Source of the DNA: Pristionchus mayeri
Taxonomy: Eukaryota > Nematoda > Chromadorea > Rhabditida > Neodiplogasteridae
Length of the DNA: 64,000 nt
Direction: 5' to 3'
Assembly: GCA_036245805.1 (NCBI GenBank)
Contig: BTRK01000004.1
Span: 6,076,001-6,140,000 of the forward strand
Shown here: positions 21,801 to 30,901 of the stretch, in pieces
Position numbering within the stretch: the stretch's first letter is position 1
How the letters are laid out: each line of letters starts with the position of its first letter
Position numbers and translations under genes: made by a program
Notes under the pieces: model-generated
Seen by the model: the letters and a program-made list of their open reading frames with translations, nothing else
Told to the model about the DNA's origin: nothing
Database searches by the model: none

Positions 21801-24664
21801 TGGTCAGTCTCTGACGTCGCTTCGAGAAGAAATGGTTGAAGATTGAGTACCCTCGTTCTACGCCTGAAGAGCTGATGGGAAGAGTGATGATGCGGGAGAT
21901 GATCGTTTCCAGTTCCTTTCCGTAGCAGGGCTTTCCAATCATACTGGTGTGGAAGATCACAATGTCCGTCGGTGACTTTTAAATTACTTTTCTCTTCTCA
22001 ACGGGCACACAAGATTAGTAGCTCACTCGAAGCTTCTCTATATCTCGTTCTATCGCGGATGGCTTGAGGTGAAACAGCTCCGCCATCTTCTCTCGATTCA
22101 ATTTGTCGCTCTTTCCCCTTGGAGTATTAAACGATTGATCTAAAACCAGCTTCTCGACAGTGAAGGAGGCGGCCCATACCATGACTTCGTCATTGAATAT
22201 ATCTCTGAAGTTGTCGAGGATGGAGTTTCCATAATTCATTCGAGTTGTCTTCTTTAGAAGCACCATTCCAGAATCACGAACTTCTCGGAATAACGGCTTG
22301 CTGCGAGCCTCCACCGCGTAGGGACTGGGATTGGTCTGTTGGCGGCTCGCCGATGGATAAAGGGGATCGAAATACAGTTCTTTCGTTGCAATCGCTGCAT
22401 CATCCTTTCTCCCTGATGCACTCGATCTAGTGAAATCCAGGCGGAACCGCAGTGCATCTCCTTTTGTTGATCGAATTCCAAAAGCTGCATCCTTTCCACT
22501 CGCATGCGAATTCAGGGCTACTTCTCGTCCGTCCGGCTCCACCACTAACATGTTTCGCATGAATGGAACCTCGTGCACTCTGTTCGATGAAGCCTTCTTT
22601 TTGGACTCACGAACTTTTGGAGAGTAAGGTTGATAGGGATTGTTGCAGAAATTCCGAATGCACTTTTCGAACTCAGCGAAAGAAATGGATATGATAATAT
22701 TAGTGAACATAACAGGACGAGTAAGGTAACGATTATGTAATTGCGAAATTTCCTTCCACTAGGCGGAAAAGGCGAGTGAAGAGAATGGTTGTTTTTTTCT
22801 GCCCCTAGACTCGCTCTTTCCCTGAGTCTCTGCCATATGTTCCTCCTCCCGGGAACAGTAAACAGCAGTGCTCGTTCACTCCGCGAGCTGATCAGTTCTG
22901 CAAAGATCTAACAAACTCTACAACCAAATATTATTATATTAAATATACTATCTAAATATGTTTTCTGGAACAAAATAAAAATTACAACAAAAAACAAAAA
23001 TGAATAAAGAAATAGTAAACAAAAAATTTGTGTAAGTTGGGGCAGAATACACAAATAAAGAGAATGTGCACTTCAATTGTACATAATAAACACAATTAGA
23101 GATCCTTAGACCCGGGGGGCGGACAAAACGTAAACGGAGAAAACGTAAACGGATCACAGTTCGCTGGTAATTCGACGTAGGATATTGGGAGTTGTTGCAT
23201 TGTTACTAGTATGTGCTCCACTATACCACCCTTGGGGTCGCATTCAATTATGCATTAGAAACATATTTCGAATCTGTTCATAATAAACAAAAAAATGTTA
23301 AAACATATTGAAGCTAGCTTTTGTATAAAAAAAACTCATGCGTGAAATCGCGAATGTGACCGAAAGATCGACCAATGATATTAGCAGAATAGTAAATGCA
23401 TTTGAAATTTTATAATTATCACTGTGACAAAAAAAAGCGTGCGATATCTCCAGGCATGGCTGAATTTACACGGCACTTTTGATTTTTGAAAATACAATTA
23501 ATTCGCGATAATTGGTGGGTATGGTAGGTTACGGTAGTGGTATACGGTATGTGGGGGTATTGTACTATCGATTGGGTACAGTATCCCGTTTTTTTGAAAA
23601 TAAAGTTAGTTCGCGATAATCGGTGGGTACGGTAGGTTACGGTAGGTTACGGTAGTGGCATACGGTATCTGGGAGTATTGTACTATCTATTGGCTATGGT
23701 ACTTTGATTTTTTTTAAATAAAGTTAGTTCGCGATAATGGGGGTTACGGTAGGTTACGGTAGTGGTATACGGTATCTGGGAATATTGCACTATCGATTGG
23801 CTATGGTAATTTGATTTTTTTTTGAAAATAAAGTTAGTTCGCGATTATTAGGGTTACGGTAGGCTACGGTAGGTTACGGTAGTGGTATACGGTATCGGGG
23901 AGTACTATACTATCGATTGGCTATGGTACTTTGATTTTTTGAAAATAAAGTTAGTTCGCGATTATTAGGGTTACGGTAGGCTACGGTAGGTTACGGTATG
24001 TGGGGGTATTGTACTATCGATTGGGTACAGTATCCCGTTTTTTTGAAAATAAAGTTAGTTCGCGATGATCGGTGGGTACGGTAGGTTACGGTAGGTTACG
24101 GTAGTGGTATACGGTATGTGGGGGTACTGTACTATCGATTGGGTATGGTACCAAGTCTTGACCTACCATTGACCTACCAACGGATTTTTGACCATGACCC
24201 CCTATACGTCGTTCAGCACTGCTCCCCTCAATCGAGGGGAGCAGTGCTGAACCATGAATAGGGGGTCATGGTCTGAAATCACCTCGCCGCCAGTGTTGGG
24301 CAACTGGTATGAACTCTTCATTCTAGACTCTCTCTCTCTCAGTGAAGGGAAATTCAATTATGTTCGAATAACATGAAGAGGGTGAACGAATTCCGATGAC
24401 GCAACTCCGTTTTTAGGTGGCCATGATGCAGAACGTGCTTGCGCCTATCGCCAATCTATTCGTCATTATGCCCTACCGAAGGTAACGTAATTCAGAAACA
24501 ATTTAAATTGTTTCGAACTTTTTTGTTATTTTCATATAACAATTCGGTTCAGAGCCTTCATTGCCCTGTTTGGATATCCGGCTATGACCGGCGCGTCAGT
24601 CTCTAGTTTACGTCAGTCCTCCAAGAAGCAGATGACTCCGGGAGTGTATGACCAGGCGGAATAA
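12854..24664 (+). CDS. Srd-type 7TM chemoreceptor gene with transposon-filled introns (possibly a pseudogene)
   Basis: Nematode chemosensory GPCR of the Srd type by segment order. Exons by eye: 12854-12951 (TM1, GLAANLALIGIAFTKY), 13121-13216 (TPRMIEKYSKLVICSAM), 17911-18002 (YGPCVFMGEESCW, the GPC box), ~18181-18255 (CYSFIFRLLVINSNTPS, TM3), ~18416-18470 (ILIIFPHLMLTA, TM4), ~18514-18594, to 18791 (WLPYSIIHYTLASSAIPFL, TM5), ~19847-19905 (LRMSATSQNMHRILIRVRRA), to ~20203 (ALNIQLVVSSCC, TM6), ~24417-24480 (NVLAPIANLFVIMPYRR, TM7), 24553-24664 (C-tail). Exon 1-3 phases agree (98, 96 and 92 nt). The TM3 exon shows an in-frame TGA near 18175 with the obvious acceptor, suggesting a frameshift or a missed junction. 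Introns hold a LINE, a foldback and a hAT element. Confidence 0.72.
13262..13348. repeat. Stem-loop MITE with ctgaccggcgag core
   Basis: catctcttcgctccgcatac pairs with gtatgcggaatgaagagatc, with ctctcgcactgtctgaccgg in the loop. Same structural family as 927-1040 and 9262-9385. Confidence 0.75.
13702..16632 (-). CDS. LINE ORF2: endonuclease plus reverse transcriptase
   Basis: About 976 codons, open from the TAG of ORF1 to the TGA at 13704-13702. The N-terminal third is an apurinic-like (EEP) endonuclease: FYANARSIRCK, ICISETWLD, LIGDFNFPNVDW and ALSDHLSVTFDL carry the expected Asn, Glu, Asp/Asn and Asp-His residues. The reverse transcriptase follows, with FRPISLTSSVCKVFEKI, IYIDFRKAFDSIDH, GVPQGSCLGPLLF and the YADD catalytic box. 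There is no ATG before the middle of the protein, so the endonuclease cannot start from its own AUG. It needs readthrough of the TAG, reinitiation, or fusion with ORF1. All key residues look intact. Confidence 0.95.
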   Translation of the reverse strand, partial: DSGSKGTILPLLSPLPSLSSHSLVRSTHNRSILSTRHSRNSPVSVFYANARSIRCKSPQLSFLIASHEYRIICISETWLDNSDSDSLLVGGFPDFLPFRCDRVTSADYGRGGGVACLVHNSLNPILISTFSTPLVESCVVDIHLDYSPSLPYRKIRFFTIYRSPSAPNDSLIQLLLNLETHISVDFPCILIGDFNFPNVDWPSLSSPNQNDLLDFVSDHHFNQFVSFPSRLNSYLDLLFCNENIICNVSPATALSDHLSVTFDLRIPRPPQNVCAPSRNYRLADWISINDCIHFHDWTHALSNRNTHQSYTYFVAFLNNVLDTFVPLSKPSPFSRYPRTLKIIYGKCKTLTRVAPNSRACAIMTQRFNSALNRFHCSLENRIVMSSNPKLFYNYCKEKLSTPKTTPSGIVDSDGSVLTSNDQKCVAFEKFFSSVFSPPQSSPLPLPSPSFIFDLPSISYVDVICALSKLAPKVNVTPDTIPSIVLSRCRLSVVSPLLTIFNKSLLTSQVPFQWRQALVKPIPKKSSNSITDFRPISLTSSVCKVFEKIIIGKITAFLDQNNLFDPHQSGFRNCRSTSTNLAETYAHYLRISKHGSPFDTIYIDFRKAFDSIDHRLLLHKLSELGISNHIVSWFHSYLSGRTQSVFIDTSFSPPSPVISGVPQGSCLGPLLFIIFINDICVKFPASIYYSVYADDLKLFAEAPLFSDDLQSALDIVSNWSSQWNLGVSETKCHIVHYGRHNPRKLFTINGVILNEPSNDPSKCIIKDLGVHFSPSLSFSSHISKIISKARTKSNLIFKSFRSNSIELYLKSYNTFILPNLEYCSIIWNPIHSVALTKELERVQRDYTRRMYVRCSLPPISYKHRLHELNLMTLERRRFIIDILFLHSIIHSRYSLDISSLLTRAPLTRPLRNAHPLRISLPFIPNNSWSTLVSRTMSIWNALPIEYVSSSHSVFSSYIRSQPPTFYPPSIIATRLDL
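16633..17508 (-). CDS. LINE ORF1 protein
   Basis: 291 residues from the ATG at 17508; the frame stays open upstream to 17565 without another ATG. Probable RNA-binding/chaperone ORF1 protein. An N-terminal helical stretch (SVDALSCKVDAVMAMLSDV) could form a coiled coil. A central part (RAVVIGHKENLKEG) and a basic segment (KDLTPTQLSLEKEARAEAM) recall ORF1 proteins and RT-associated domains of nematode CR1-like elements. No CCHC zinc knuckle is visible. The frame ends at a TAG (16635-16633) and continues in the same phase straight into ORF2, so the two could be one reading frame with a single stop. Confidence 0.8.
   Translation of the reverse strand: MSGTRTPLKAPLPAAAKPNSVRVASQESVDALSCKVDAVMAMLSDVRALLQTLSLANPPPAPTSLAPTLDVARVVYESCSRVISDRAEYEDKETRAVVIGHKENLKEGAAADEKLIADLVQYSGSDAVKKAWDEKKISHHRHPPDRPPGTRPLKISCPDKTTRDALLSGIRGKPGRPSPFKDSLAFIRKDLTPTQLSLEKEARAEAMRRNLEARMIVCGVRDFTLINYRTPRPLPPRYGLSRTSKTSSADLPYPGHSGTPSSAPSAASIPSTPDPAAIAPSRTDHVTTRRG
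18895..19755. repeat. ~0.86 kb foldback element in an Srd intron
   Basis: Arms of roughly 320 bp (left about 18900-19220, right about 19435-19752) are inverse complements with scattered differences (tagggtccctcaaaagatagc / gctatcttgtgagggacccta). The ~215-bp loop is unrelated. No reading frame. Confidence 0.88.
20500..21050. repeat. Left subterminal array of the hAT element (~117-bp unit, 5 copies)
   Basis: The unit holds aatcgatagta, ataccgtataccactaccg, ctaccgtaacc and atcgcgaactaactttattt. The aatcgatagt box recurs near 20512, 20631, 20748, 20864 and 20972 (the last copy mutated). Confidence 0.9.
21562..22671 (-). pseudogene. hAT transposase, C-terminal part (two exons)
   Basis: The minus-strand exon 22671-22027 (215 codons, phase 0) joins across a 51-nt intron (gtgagc...aaaag) to the exon 21975-21562, keeping frame. 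The second exon has the hAT dimerisation signature: LPISSSGVERGYSIFNHFF followed by RLTIPHLEAFVFIHVNG, and an acidic tail. The first exon lacks an obvious BED finger and the N-terminal catalytic segments are not recognised, so upstream exons are missing or undetected. It is probably the element's own transposase, truncated or incompletely modelled. The function inference rests on the hATC region plus the 8-bp duplication. Confidence 0.8.
23480..24175. repeat. Right subterminal array of the hAT element, inverted relative to the left
   Basis: About six units of the same ~117-bp repeat in opposite orientation (gttagttcgcgat, ggttacggtag, tatcgattgg). The two arrays can pair over several hundred bases. 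Confidence 0.9.
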
Positions 24665-25072
24665 CGCGAATTCCCTCAGCTGTTACCATCTTTCCCAATT
24701 TTCCCATTGACAGTAATTGTTGTACTGAGCAAGGACCGCGGCGGATTGTTGACTGAAAAAAATCGAGGCTCATTGAGGAAAGCACTATGAGAAATTGTCC
24801 GCCGCATTATTTTTAGCTCGGTGCTATGCTGTACGGCACTTGCCGGTAAAATATAGCATTGGCCACTTCTTGCACTGAATGCTCGTTGCAATGCATTCAT
24901 AAATGTTTTATGTCCTAGTTTCTCGCACGTTTGCCTTGGTTTCTGCTTGTTTTATCTCCGTTTTCTTCGCGTTGACACGCTCGTGACGTGCTCTTGTGCA
25001 TGTGCGATAGTATAAACTTATTGAAGTATTGAGAATCCCCTCATCCGCATCGGTTCCCCCCAATAGAAACTA

Positions 25073-25155
25073 GAGTTCGAGAAAAGGGCCTTAATTTCTT
25101 CATTTCAAACACTCTCTGTACCGGTCGAGTGGTCAGAAATTGTAGAAAATGAAGA
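25073..25155. repeat. Stem-loop MITE with accggtcgagtgg core
   Basis: gagttcgagaaaagggcctt and ctcttcattt-type arms surround ctgtaccggtcgagtggtc. A member of the dispersed stem-loop family. Confidence 0.65.
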
Positions 25156-25189
25156 GACCAAGACGCCGGCATGTACTTACCCATTATTT

Positions 25190-25564
25190 GAATCGTAGTT
25201 CTTGCTAAGATCGAATGTTGTTCGATGGCACAAACCACAAAAACCAAGAAAACATTTCAGCAGGACTTCACGTTAGGCGCATTGCGCCATCACTCAGATA
25301 TTTCGAGATTACGATTTTTGCCCCGTAGAGCTTCTGATATGGTATTGCTTCATTCCGTTGTGCGTAATGGTCATCAATCAAGTGGAATTTTCTTGTTATA
25401 TCACCTTTATTTTGGTCAACTCACTCCTTCTTTCTGTATTCGCTCTTCGTTTTGGTCGAATCATGCAGCGAATTCTATGCTTGAATCTCGAACAACAGGA
25501 ATTATCGGAGTTGTGTTATTACATGATTAGAGTTATTCCCATATCTTATTCCCCAAATCCATAA
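25190..25564 (+). other. Possible stray membrane-protein exon
   Basis: One frame (25340-25564) reads VEFSCYITFILVNSLLLSV, a convincing membrane segment, then a short polar tail and a stop. It could be a leftover 7TM exon, perhaps from the Srsx gene duplicated in the palindrome next door, because an 18-bp piece here recurs at the outer edge of the right arm. No full gene can be built. Confidence 0.35.
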
Positions 25565-25734
25565 TTTACAGTGGTAACAAAAATATAATAATCCTCCCCC
25601 TTCCTTCCCTAGACTTCCTTCAAAATCGAGTCCACCATTTTTAGATATGGATTGAGCAAATTGATTTTAGAATTAAGTGAAATTTCAATAAGCGGAATAA
25701 ATTTCATCGGATTTAATTGCAGCGTGCAGCCGAG

Positions 25735-26442
25735 TTGGTCTCGAAGTGAATGCAAGCAAGACCAACCTCCTCACCTCCTGCACCTCTACCCGCAATCCAA
25801 TAATCATCGGCAATCTGCGATTCGAATTCGTCGATAGCGCCACCTATCTCGGAGGAAGAATAGCTCTTCCCTTGGATCATTCCGACGAAATAGAACACCG
25901 GATTCGATTAGGGTGGCTGGCCTGGAGTAAGCTCTCGCACCTCCTATCTTCTCGAATTCTGTCCATCAAGATCAGGAGGAGAGTCTTCGAGAGCTGCATC
26001 ACGGCTACAGTTCTCTATGGGTGTGAAGTATGGGCTCTGAGATCTAGCGAGAAGGAGAGGCTGAGAGTCACCCAGAGGAAGATGGAAAGAAAGATGCTTG
26101 GAGTCACGCTGAGGGACAGATGGAGGAATGACCGCGTGAGAGGGATTACCAAGCTGAGAGACTGGAATGAGGAAGGATTGAAACGAAAAGCGCGCTGGGC
26201 CCTCAAGATCAGAAGAATGGGAGTGGAACAGTGGAGCGACAAACTGCGACAACTGTCTGGACTCCATTCAATAGGACTCGTCCCCCCGGAAAGCCTCGCG
26301 CGCGATGGAGAGACGACCTATCCCGAGCTATTGGCAGCCATTGGTGGAGTGCAACTTATGAAGACTACCGACCTATCATCTTCTGAGCGTTTCCGCCTGA
26401 TAAGATAAATTGATTGATTGATTGATTGATTGATTTAATTGA
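25735..26442 (+). mobile_element. 5'-truncated RTE-like LINE with (ATTG)n tail
   Basis: It carries only the C-terminal end of a reverse transcriptase and finishes in five or six tandem gatt units at 26411-26435. Typical 5'-truncated insertion. Confidence 0.88.
25746..26408 (+). pseudogene. C-terminal reverse transcriptase fragment (RTE-type)
   Basis: 220 codons, opening without its own ATG (GTG). It reads NASKTNLL, FEFVDSATYLGGRI, HRIRLGWLAWSKL, RRRVFESCITATVLYGCEVW and RVTQRKMERKMLGVTLRDR, the usual post-catalytic tail of RTE-like RTs. The endonuclease and the YADD box are absent. The frame is undamaged to the stop at 26408, so the insertion is fairly young. It sits between the Srd gene and the left arm of the palindrome. 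Confidence 0.9.
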
Positions 26443-26782
26443 TAATTATGTAGCTGAGACGTAGTTTATGTATTTCGTTCTCGTTGGTTGTGTAGAGCAG
26501 AAGACAACAAACATTGAAAGGAGATGAATTACGAAGTACGGGCTTGTCTAATAATTTGAATGCTATTCATGCGCGCAAAATGAGATGAGTTATGGCGACG
26601 GACGTTAACCAGCTCATAATGCGATTCATAACACAATAATCGATCACTTCCATTGTATTCGTGCTATCACAGCATTTGCGCGCCGTCTCTTCAGCGAAAG
26701 ATCGAACAACGGTCTAAAATAGCAGGGCAGTAGCAATATTTGGGCCTGTATTTACGCGAAACCGCGAGACTTCCATTTCTTG

Positions 26783-27870
26783 ATGAATTCCCGTGCACCA
26801 CTCTCTTCGAACGCAAATACCCGCTTCCTGTTCAGCGAAGTCGGCACACAATCTCGATCGATGATCCATCTGACTGCTGGCCAGCTTATGCTTGCCCGGA
26901 TGTGCTACCACATGACGGCTCCTGCGGCGGCTCTCGGAGTTTGCTGCAATTTATGCCTTTTCCTAGTGACAATTCGCACAAAATCTCTGCGGTTCACTTG
27001 CAATTTACTAATCGGAGTCTGTGCACTCTTCGATGCGCTACATCAGGTTATTCGAAATGTATATGTATGTCTAATTAAGTTTGATTTGTAGATTGGCGCT
27101 TTTGCTATAACTCCTCTAATATATGCCGGGAAACCAGTCGATAACATGGTGTGCACTGCAATCTTGGTATGTGTAATGCACTTAGAGTACTGTTTCGATA
27201 AATATTCTATATTAAACATATGTTTTTTTATTATCTATAATGTGCCTAGAGTACTGTTCAGTTAAATATTATACTTTAATCCGAAACTGAGCAACTTTCT
27301 CGCTATTGCTTTGAACATGTTAGGCTATTTGTCTCAATGTCTTTTGGTCGCCACTGATCCAAAAATGCGAAAATAATGCTTTTTTGAAAATGACAAATTC
27401 TTCATAATTTAGTTTATTCCCGAATTGGGATTGGTCGCGGGAACCACGTGTATTACGTGTATTGGCGTCGAACGCCTTCTTGCGATTGTGCTTGCTCCAT
27501 ACTTCAGGAGAATGACGACATCGGCGCAGTTAACGGTATATAATTTTAGCTGCAATCGTAATATCGAAATTCAGATTCCCCTGAGTTTGCTTGGCGTCTC
27601 AATGTGTTACGTAGCCTACCTAATGATTGCATATTTCAAAAACGGGCGAGTTTGATCAAATTCTACATTTCCGTCTTCTTCTAAACAAATTATTTTAGGA
27701 CGCAGCTTTGCTCTATCGTGGCTCCTTTTCACGGCAGCGCTTCTCGCCTTTTCATCGGGTCTCTGGTAATCGTAAATATTTGCATGGTGGTAATCTACAC
27801 GATGACGTCAGTTGTAATCGCGAGAAAGAGGGGTGAGGAGATTTCTTTGCGGTTTTTTGTTAGTCTGTAA
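26783..27870 (+). CDS. Srsx-type 7TM chemoreceptor, truncated after TM5 (left copy)
   Basis: Exons by eye: 26783-27046 (phase 0; VCCNLCLFLVTIRTKSLRF, CNLLIGVCALFDALHQ: TM1-2), 27092-27166, 27413-27535 (TCITCIGVERLLAIVLAPY: TM3 with an ERL in place of DRY), 27575-27645 (LLGVSMCYVAYLMIAYF: TM4), 27699 onward (RLFIGSLVIVNICMVVIY: TM5, then VVIARKR). Frames join exactly if the fourth intron uses a GC donor (gg|gcgagt). After the third cytoplasmic loop the frame runs into a stop at 27868-27870, or a GT donor at 27833 leads nowhere recognisable. TM6 and TM7 are missing. Family members are usually about 300 residues. Probably a truncated gene. Confidence 0.75.
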
Positions 27871-29327
27871 ATTTATCATTGGTTTTTTAATAGTAGTGCG
27901 ATGTTCTTTGAATTGTCTATAATAGAAAGCGGCAAATTAAAGGGATCTTACATAGATTGACGATTTCAACCTATTCGATAGTAAATATCATTTAGAAAAT
28001 ATCACTAACATAATAAAATATTTAAAAATATTTAAATTTCGAAAATAAATTTAATAAATTTACAAATAATAAAAACAGTTATCGGTTGATGGTGGGCGAG
28101 CGGGTCGGAGATGTTTCGTGAAAATCGTCGTGTTTGAATGCACGCTCTTGATCGATTGCCCCGAACAACGACACGACGTGTCGAGGCACCTCGTTTTGCT
28201 TGGTTTTCATTCGATTTTCATTGGTTTACACTGTTTTTTCTGGATTATTTTGGTTCCCAGCGCTGTATCTGAGTGTCGTGGCCCTTTTTGCACCGAAATG
28301 AACGTAGTTATGCGGATTTACGATTGTTTTGAATCATCATTTCAATCGAAAGATGTCAGTTTTCTTGCAATTTCCCCGTAGTTTCTTTGATAAGTTAGTT
28401 GCCAGCGCAGTGTATCAGGCTAGTGGAATGTTTTGAGCCAATGGTGATTGTTTAACCCCACTTTGTGGCTCATTATGCCAATTTTGTGATCGTAAATTGC
28501 TTTCGATAAACCGCATCGCGTGACTAATCTTCGTCAAACCTGCTATCAGTTCTATGCTCACGCAACGGAAGAGAAGGTGCGCCAGATGTGGCGCACAATC
28601 GAGTAAAACGCGCCGCTTCCCTGCTAATTTGAAGAAATACCACCAGTTTGTTTGGGTGAAGTCCCTTGGCCTCAGTAACGAGGAGGCCTTGCGCGAACTG
28701 GAGTTGTTTCGCGCGAGAGTGGCAAATAGCGAGGACATTCGGTGATGCGAAGCACATTTTGGAGCAGACGGCCTTCCGATAGAAGTAGAATATAGTTGAT
28801 CCTATCCTATTTTCTAAATTTAATAATGTTCTTGAGGCTCCCGATCCGTCAAACGACGATCTAGATACTGGGGTAGCTGAGGTAGTAGTTGCCTTAGGGA
28901 AAACTGTGAACGCTAGCTCTCATAGAAACGGCGCCGCACTGACCTACCATCTTCTTCATCTGCTGTAGTTCGCGTGGAGAGAGACGAGGGCGAAGGGACA
29001 CTCGAAGGGAATGAGACACATGTGAGAACAACTGACACATTATTATCATTTATCATAGAGGAAGCATAATATTATTACACAAAAAAATATTATCCACATA
29101 TGTGCGAGTACTAATGTTAGGGCGAAGACGTGTATGATGTTGGCCATGATGATCAACAATCGCTGAACGAGCAGCCTATAGCCAATGAAAGGAAGGTACA
29201 CAATATATTTTGAAAACTTTATCACTTCGCAAGAAATATGACAATCGAAGTTTGTATATATTAACACTATATCAATAGACATTGTGGCAAGTGAGGTCGA
29301 AATATAATGATGGGAGGACAGTAGAGT

Positions 29328-29428
29328 TGGCAATACGAGGGGAGGTTACGAGCTCGTTAAGCCTCTTCCTCTTCGGATTGCGAAATAGAAGAAGGGGAGG
29401 ATAATGACCTCTCCTCGTATTGCCAACC
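29328..29428. repeat. ~100-bp foldback, left-arm copy
   Basis: gttggcaatacgagg near the left end pairs with cctcgtattgccaac at the right, with cctcttcctcttcgg / gaagaaggggagg pairing inside. The mirror copy is at about 36049-36149. Confidence 0.8.
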
Positions 29429-29455
29429 CTCGAGGGCAGTACTGGATCAGATGCA

Positions 29456-29912
29456 GTACAACAACCAGGCAACTCAAAATATATCCAACAATTTTCGGGA
29501 ACTGTTAAAACTAAGATGGTTCTCACTGTCACAATTCATCCCATTCCTGTTCACATATCGGTGCGTCGACCGGGAACCGAACCCGGGCCTCCTGCTTGGC
29601 AGGAATCCTACCACTGGACCATCGATGCGAATGGACATGTGGCAGGAATAGGATGAATATGGTTCCGAACATGTGTTCCCCACAATGGGACTAAGAGGGA
29701 AGAGTAGGTCAAGGGAAGTATCAGGGAGACGAAAAGAGAAGGAAGTAGAAAGTTACTGAAGTGTCCACCATGTCCTCTAGAACTCTTTCACAAGGGCTTG
29801 TATCACATGGTGTCTCTATTTCCCACATAATGACACCGCTCTGATATTTATGTGTTACGATCAGTTCCCCAAAAATATGTCCACATCAGAGTTGCCTGGT
29901 TGTTATACCATC
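29456..29912. mobile_element. ~457-bp TIR element containing a tRNA-Gly-like sequence (left arm)
   Basis: The terminal inverted repeats acaaccaggcaactc / gagttgcctggttgt extend inward through a diverged ttcgggaactg / cagttccccaa pairing. The tRNA-like core lies inside and is itself flanked by a shorter inverted repeat (catcccattcctg / caggaataggatg). No target duplication was found. Confidence 0.65.
29562..29628 (-). tRNA. tRNA-Gly(GCC)-like sequence with a collapsed anticodon loop (left copy)
   Basis: 67 nt. The acceptor stem GCATCGA/TCGACGC has one A-C mismatch. D arm TGGTCCAGTGGTA and perfect T arm CCGGG-TTCGGTT-CCCGG are intact. The anticodon arm is CCTGC-CAA-GCAGG: a 3-nt loop where a normal tRNA-Gly(GCC) would have seven (CTGCCAA). 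Loss of one CTGC of a tandem pair explains it. Probably a pseudogene. Confidence 0.75.
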
Positions 29913-30901
29913 TCATCAAATACTACTCTCACTTACTTCAACAATGCAATAAAGAAGTGAAAAAAATTCCAGCTGCCTGAAGAGACGCCTCTGTCAGGGT
30001 CGCAGCTGCAAATCGCCTCGCAAGCACCTGAAATGGATAGTGTAGTGCCTCAGAGATTAATGTCGACCATCTCAAGTGTTCCTACTGTAGAGAGATCGGT
30101 TAGCTATAGAATGAGGGTATAAGATAACATAACGATTGAAGGATTCATCATTTCGTTTGTCTCAAGTTTCCCATCAGAGTGACTCAGATATCGAAGAGGA
30201 GGAAGAAGAGGACACTGCTGTGCGATCTGCATACTTTCTGACAGCTAAGTCGATGATTGACATGCTCTTTCGGAGGTGTCAAGGGTGTGGAGCATTGATC
30301 GATCCGATCAGTTTGCGATGGAGGCAATAGGCCAGCGCGCTATGGGTGACCTACTCATGCACTGGGTGCAAGAATCACTTCCGATGGGACAGCCAGCCTA
30401 AGAGGGGCAGAGGGAGAAGTAGAGTGTACGAGATGAACCAGTCTCTCGCAGTCTCTGCATTCATAACGGGCACTCCCATCACGGTGACCTATCAACTTGT
30501 GCTCGCTTGCCCAAATTGTTCTTACAGAGACTCATCGATCAATGTGATCTCCTCTCCATCGCAATCCCAAAAGAGCGATCCATGCGCGATGCTATTCGTT
30601 TCTATGCGTGCCCGTCGATCGATCGAGTGTACTTGAGATGGGAGCGAGAAGCGCGTGATTTCTCGAAGGATGTTGCCCCGGTATTTCAGACATCCCAGTT
30701 TTTGCTTTCACATAACTTAAAATAGGAGGACGGGATCATAGTGGCGCTAGATGGACAATTTGCCCATCCTGGCTGGACTTCCAACAATGGAAAAGTTACC
30801 GTATTCGATTGTGCTCTTGGCCTCGTTGTCGCAGCTGTGTCCCTCTCGACGAAGGATGATGAAATTGGTAATATTATAATTGTGTAGTAAATGTTATCTA
30901 T

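Larger units (their letters stand above)
20363..24306 (-). mobile_element. 3.94 kb hAT transposon with long inverted subterminal arrays
   Basis: Flanked by the exact 8-bp duplication GTATGAAC (20355-20362 and 24307-24314), the hAT hallmark. Ends CATAGTTGCCCACGCCGGCG (left) and CAGTTGCCCAACACTGGCGG (right, minus strand). Next comes a palindromic ggttcagcactgctcccct segment at both sides, then inverted arrays of ~117-bp repeats, then a spliced transposase gene on the minus strand. Inserted in the last large intron of the Srd gene. Confidence 0.93.

Noticed and set aside
20500..24175. Telomere-like or centromeric satellite (tacggta arrays)
   Set aside because: The arrays lie inside a bounded hAT element with an 8-bp target duplication; the unit is ~117 bp, not a telomeric hexamer.
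29562..29628. Functional tRNA-Leu(CAA) read from the three-base loop
   Set aside because: A three-base anticodon loop cannot present an anticodon; all other features match tRNA-Gly.
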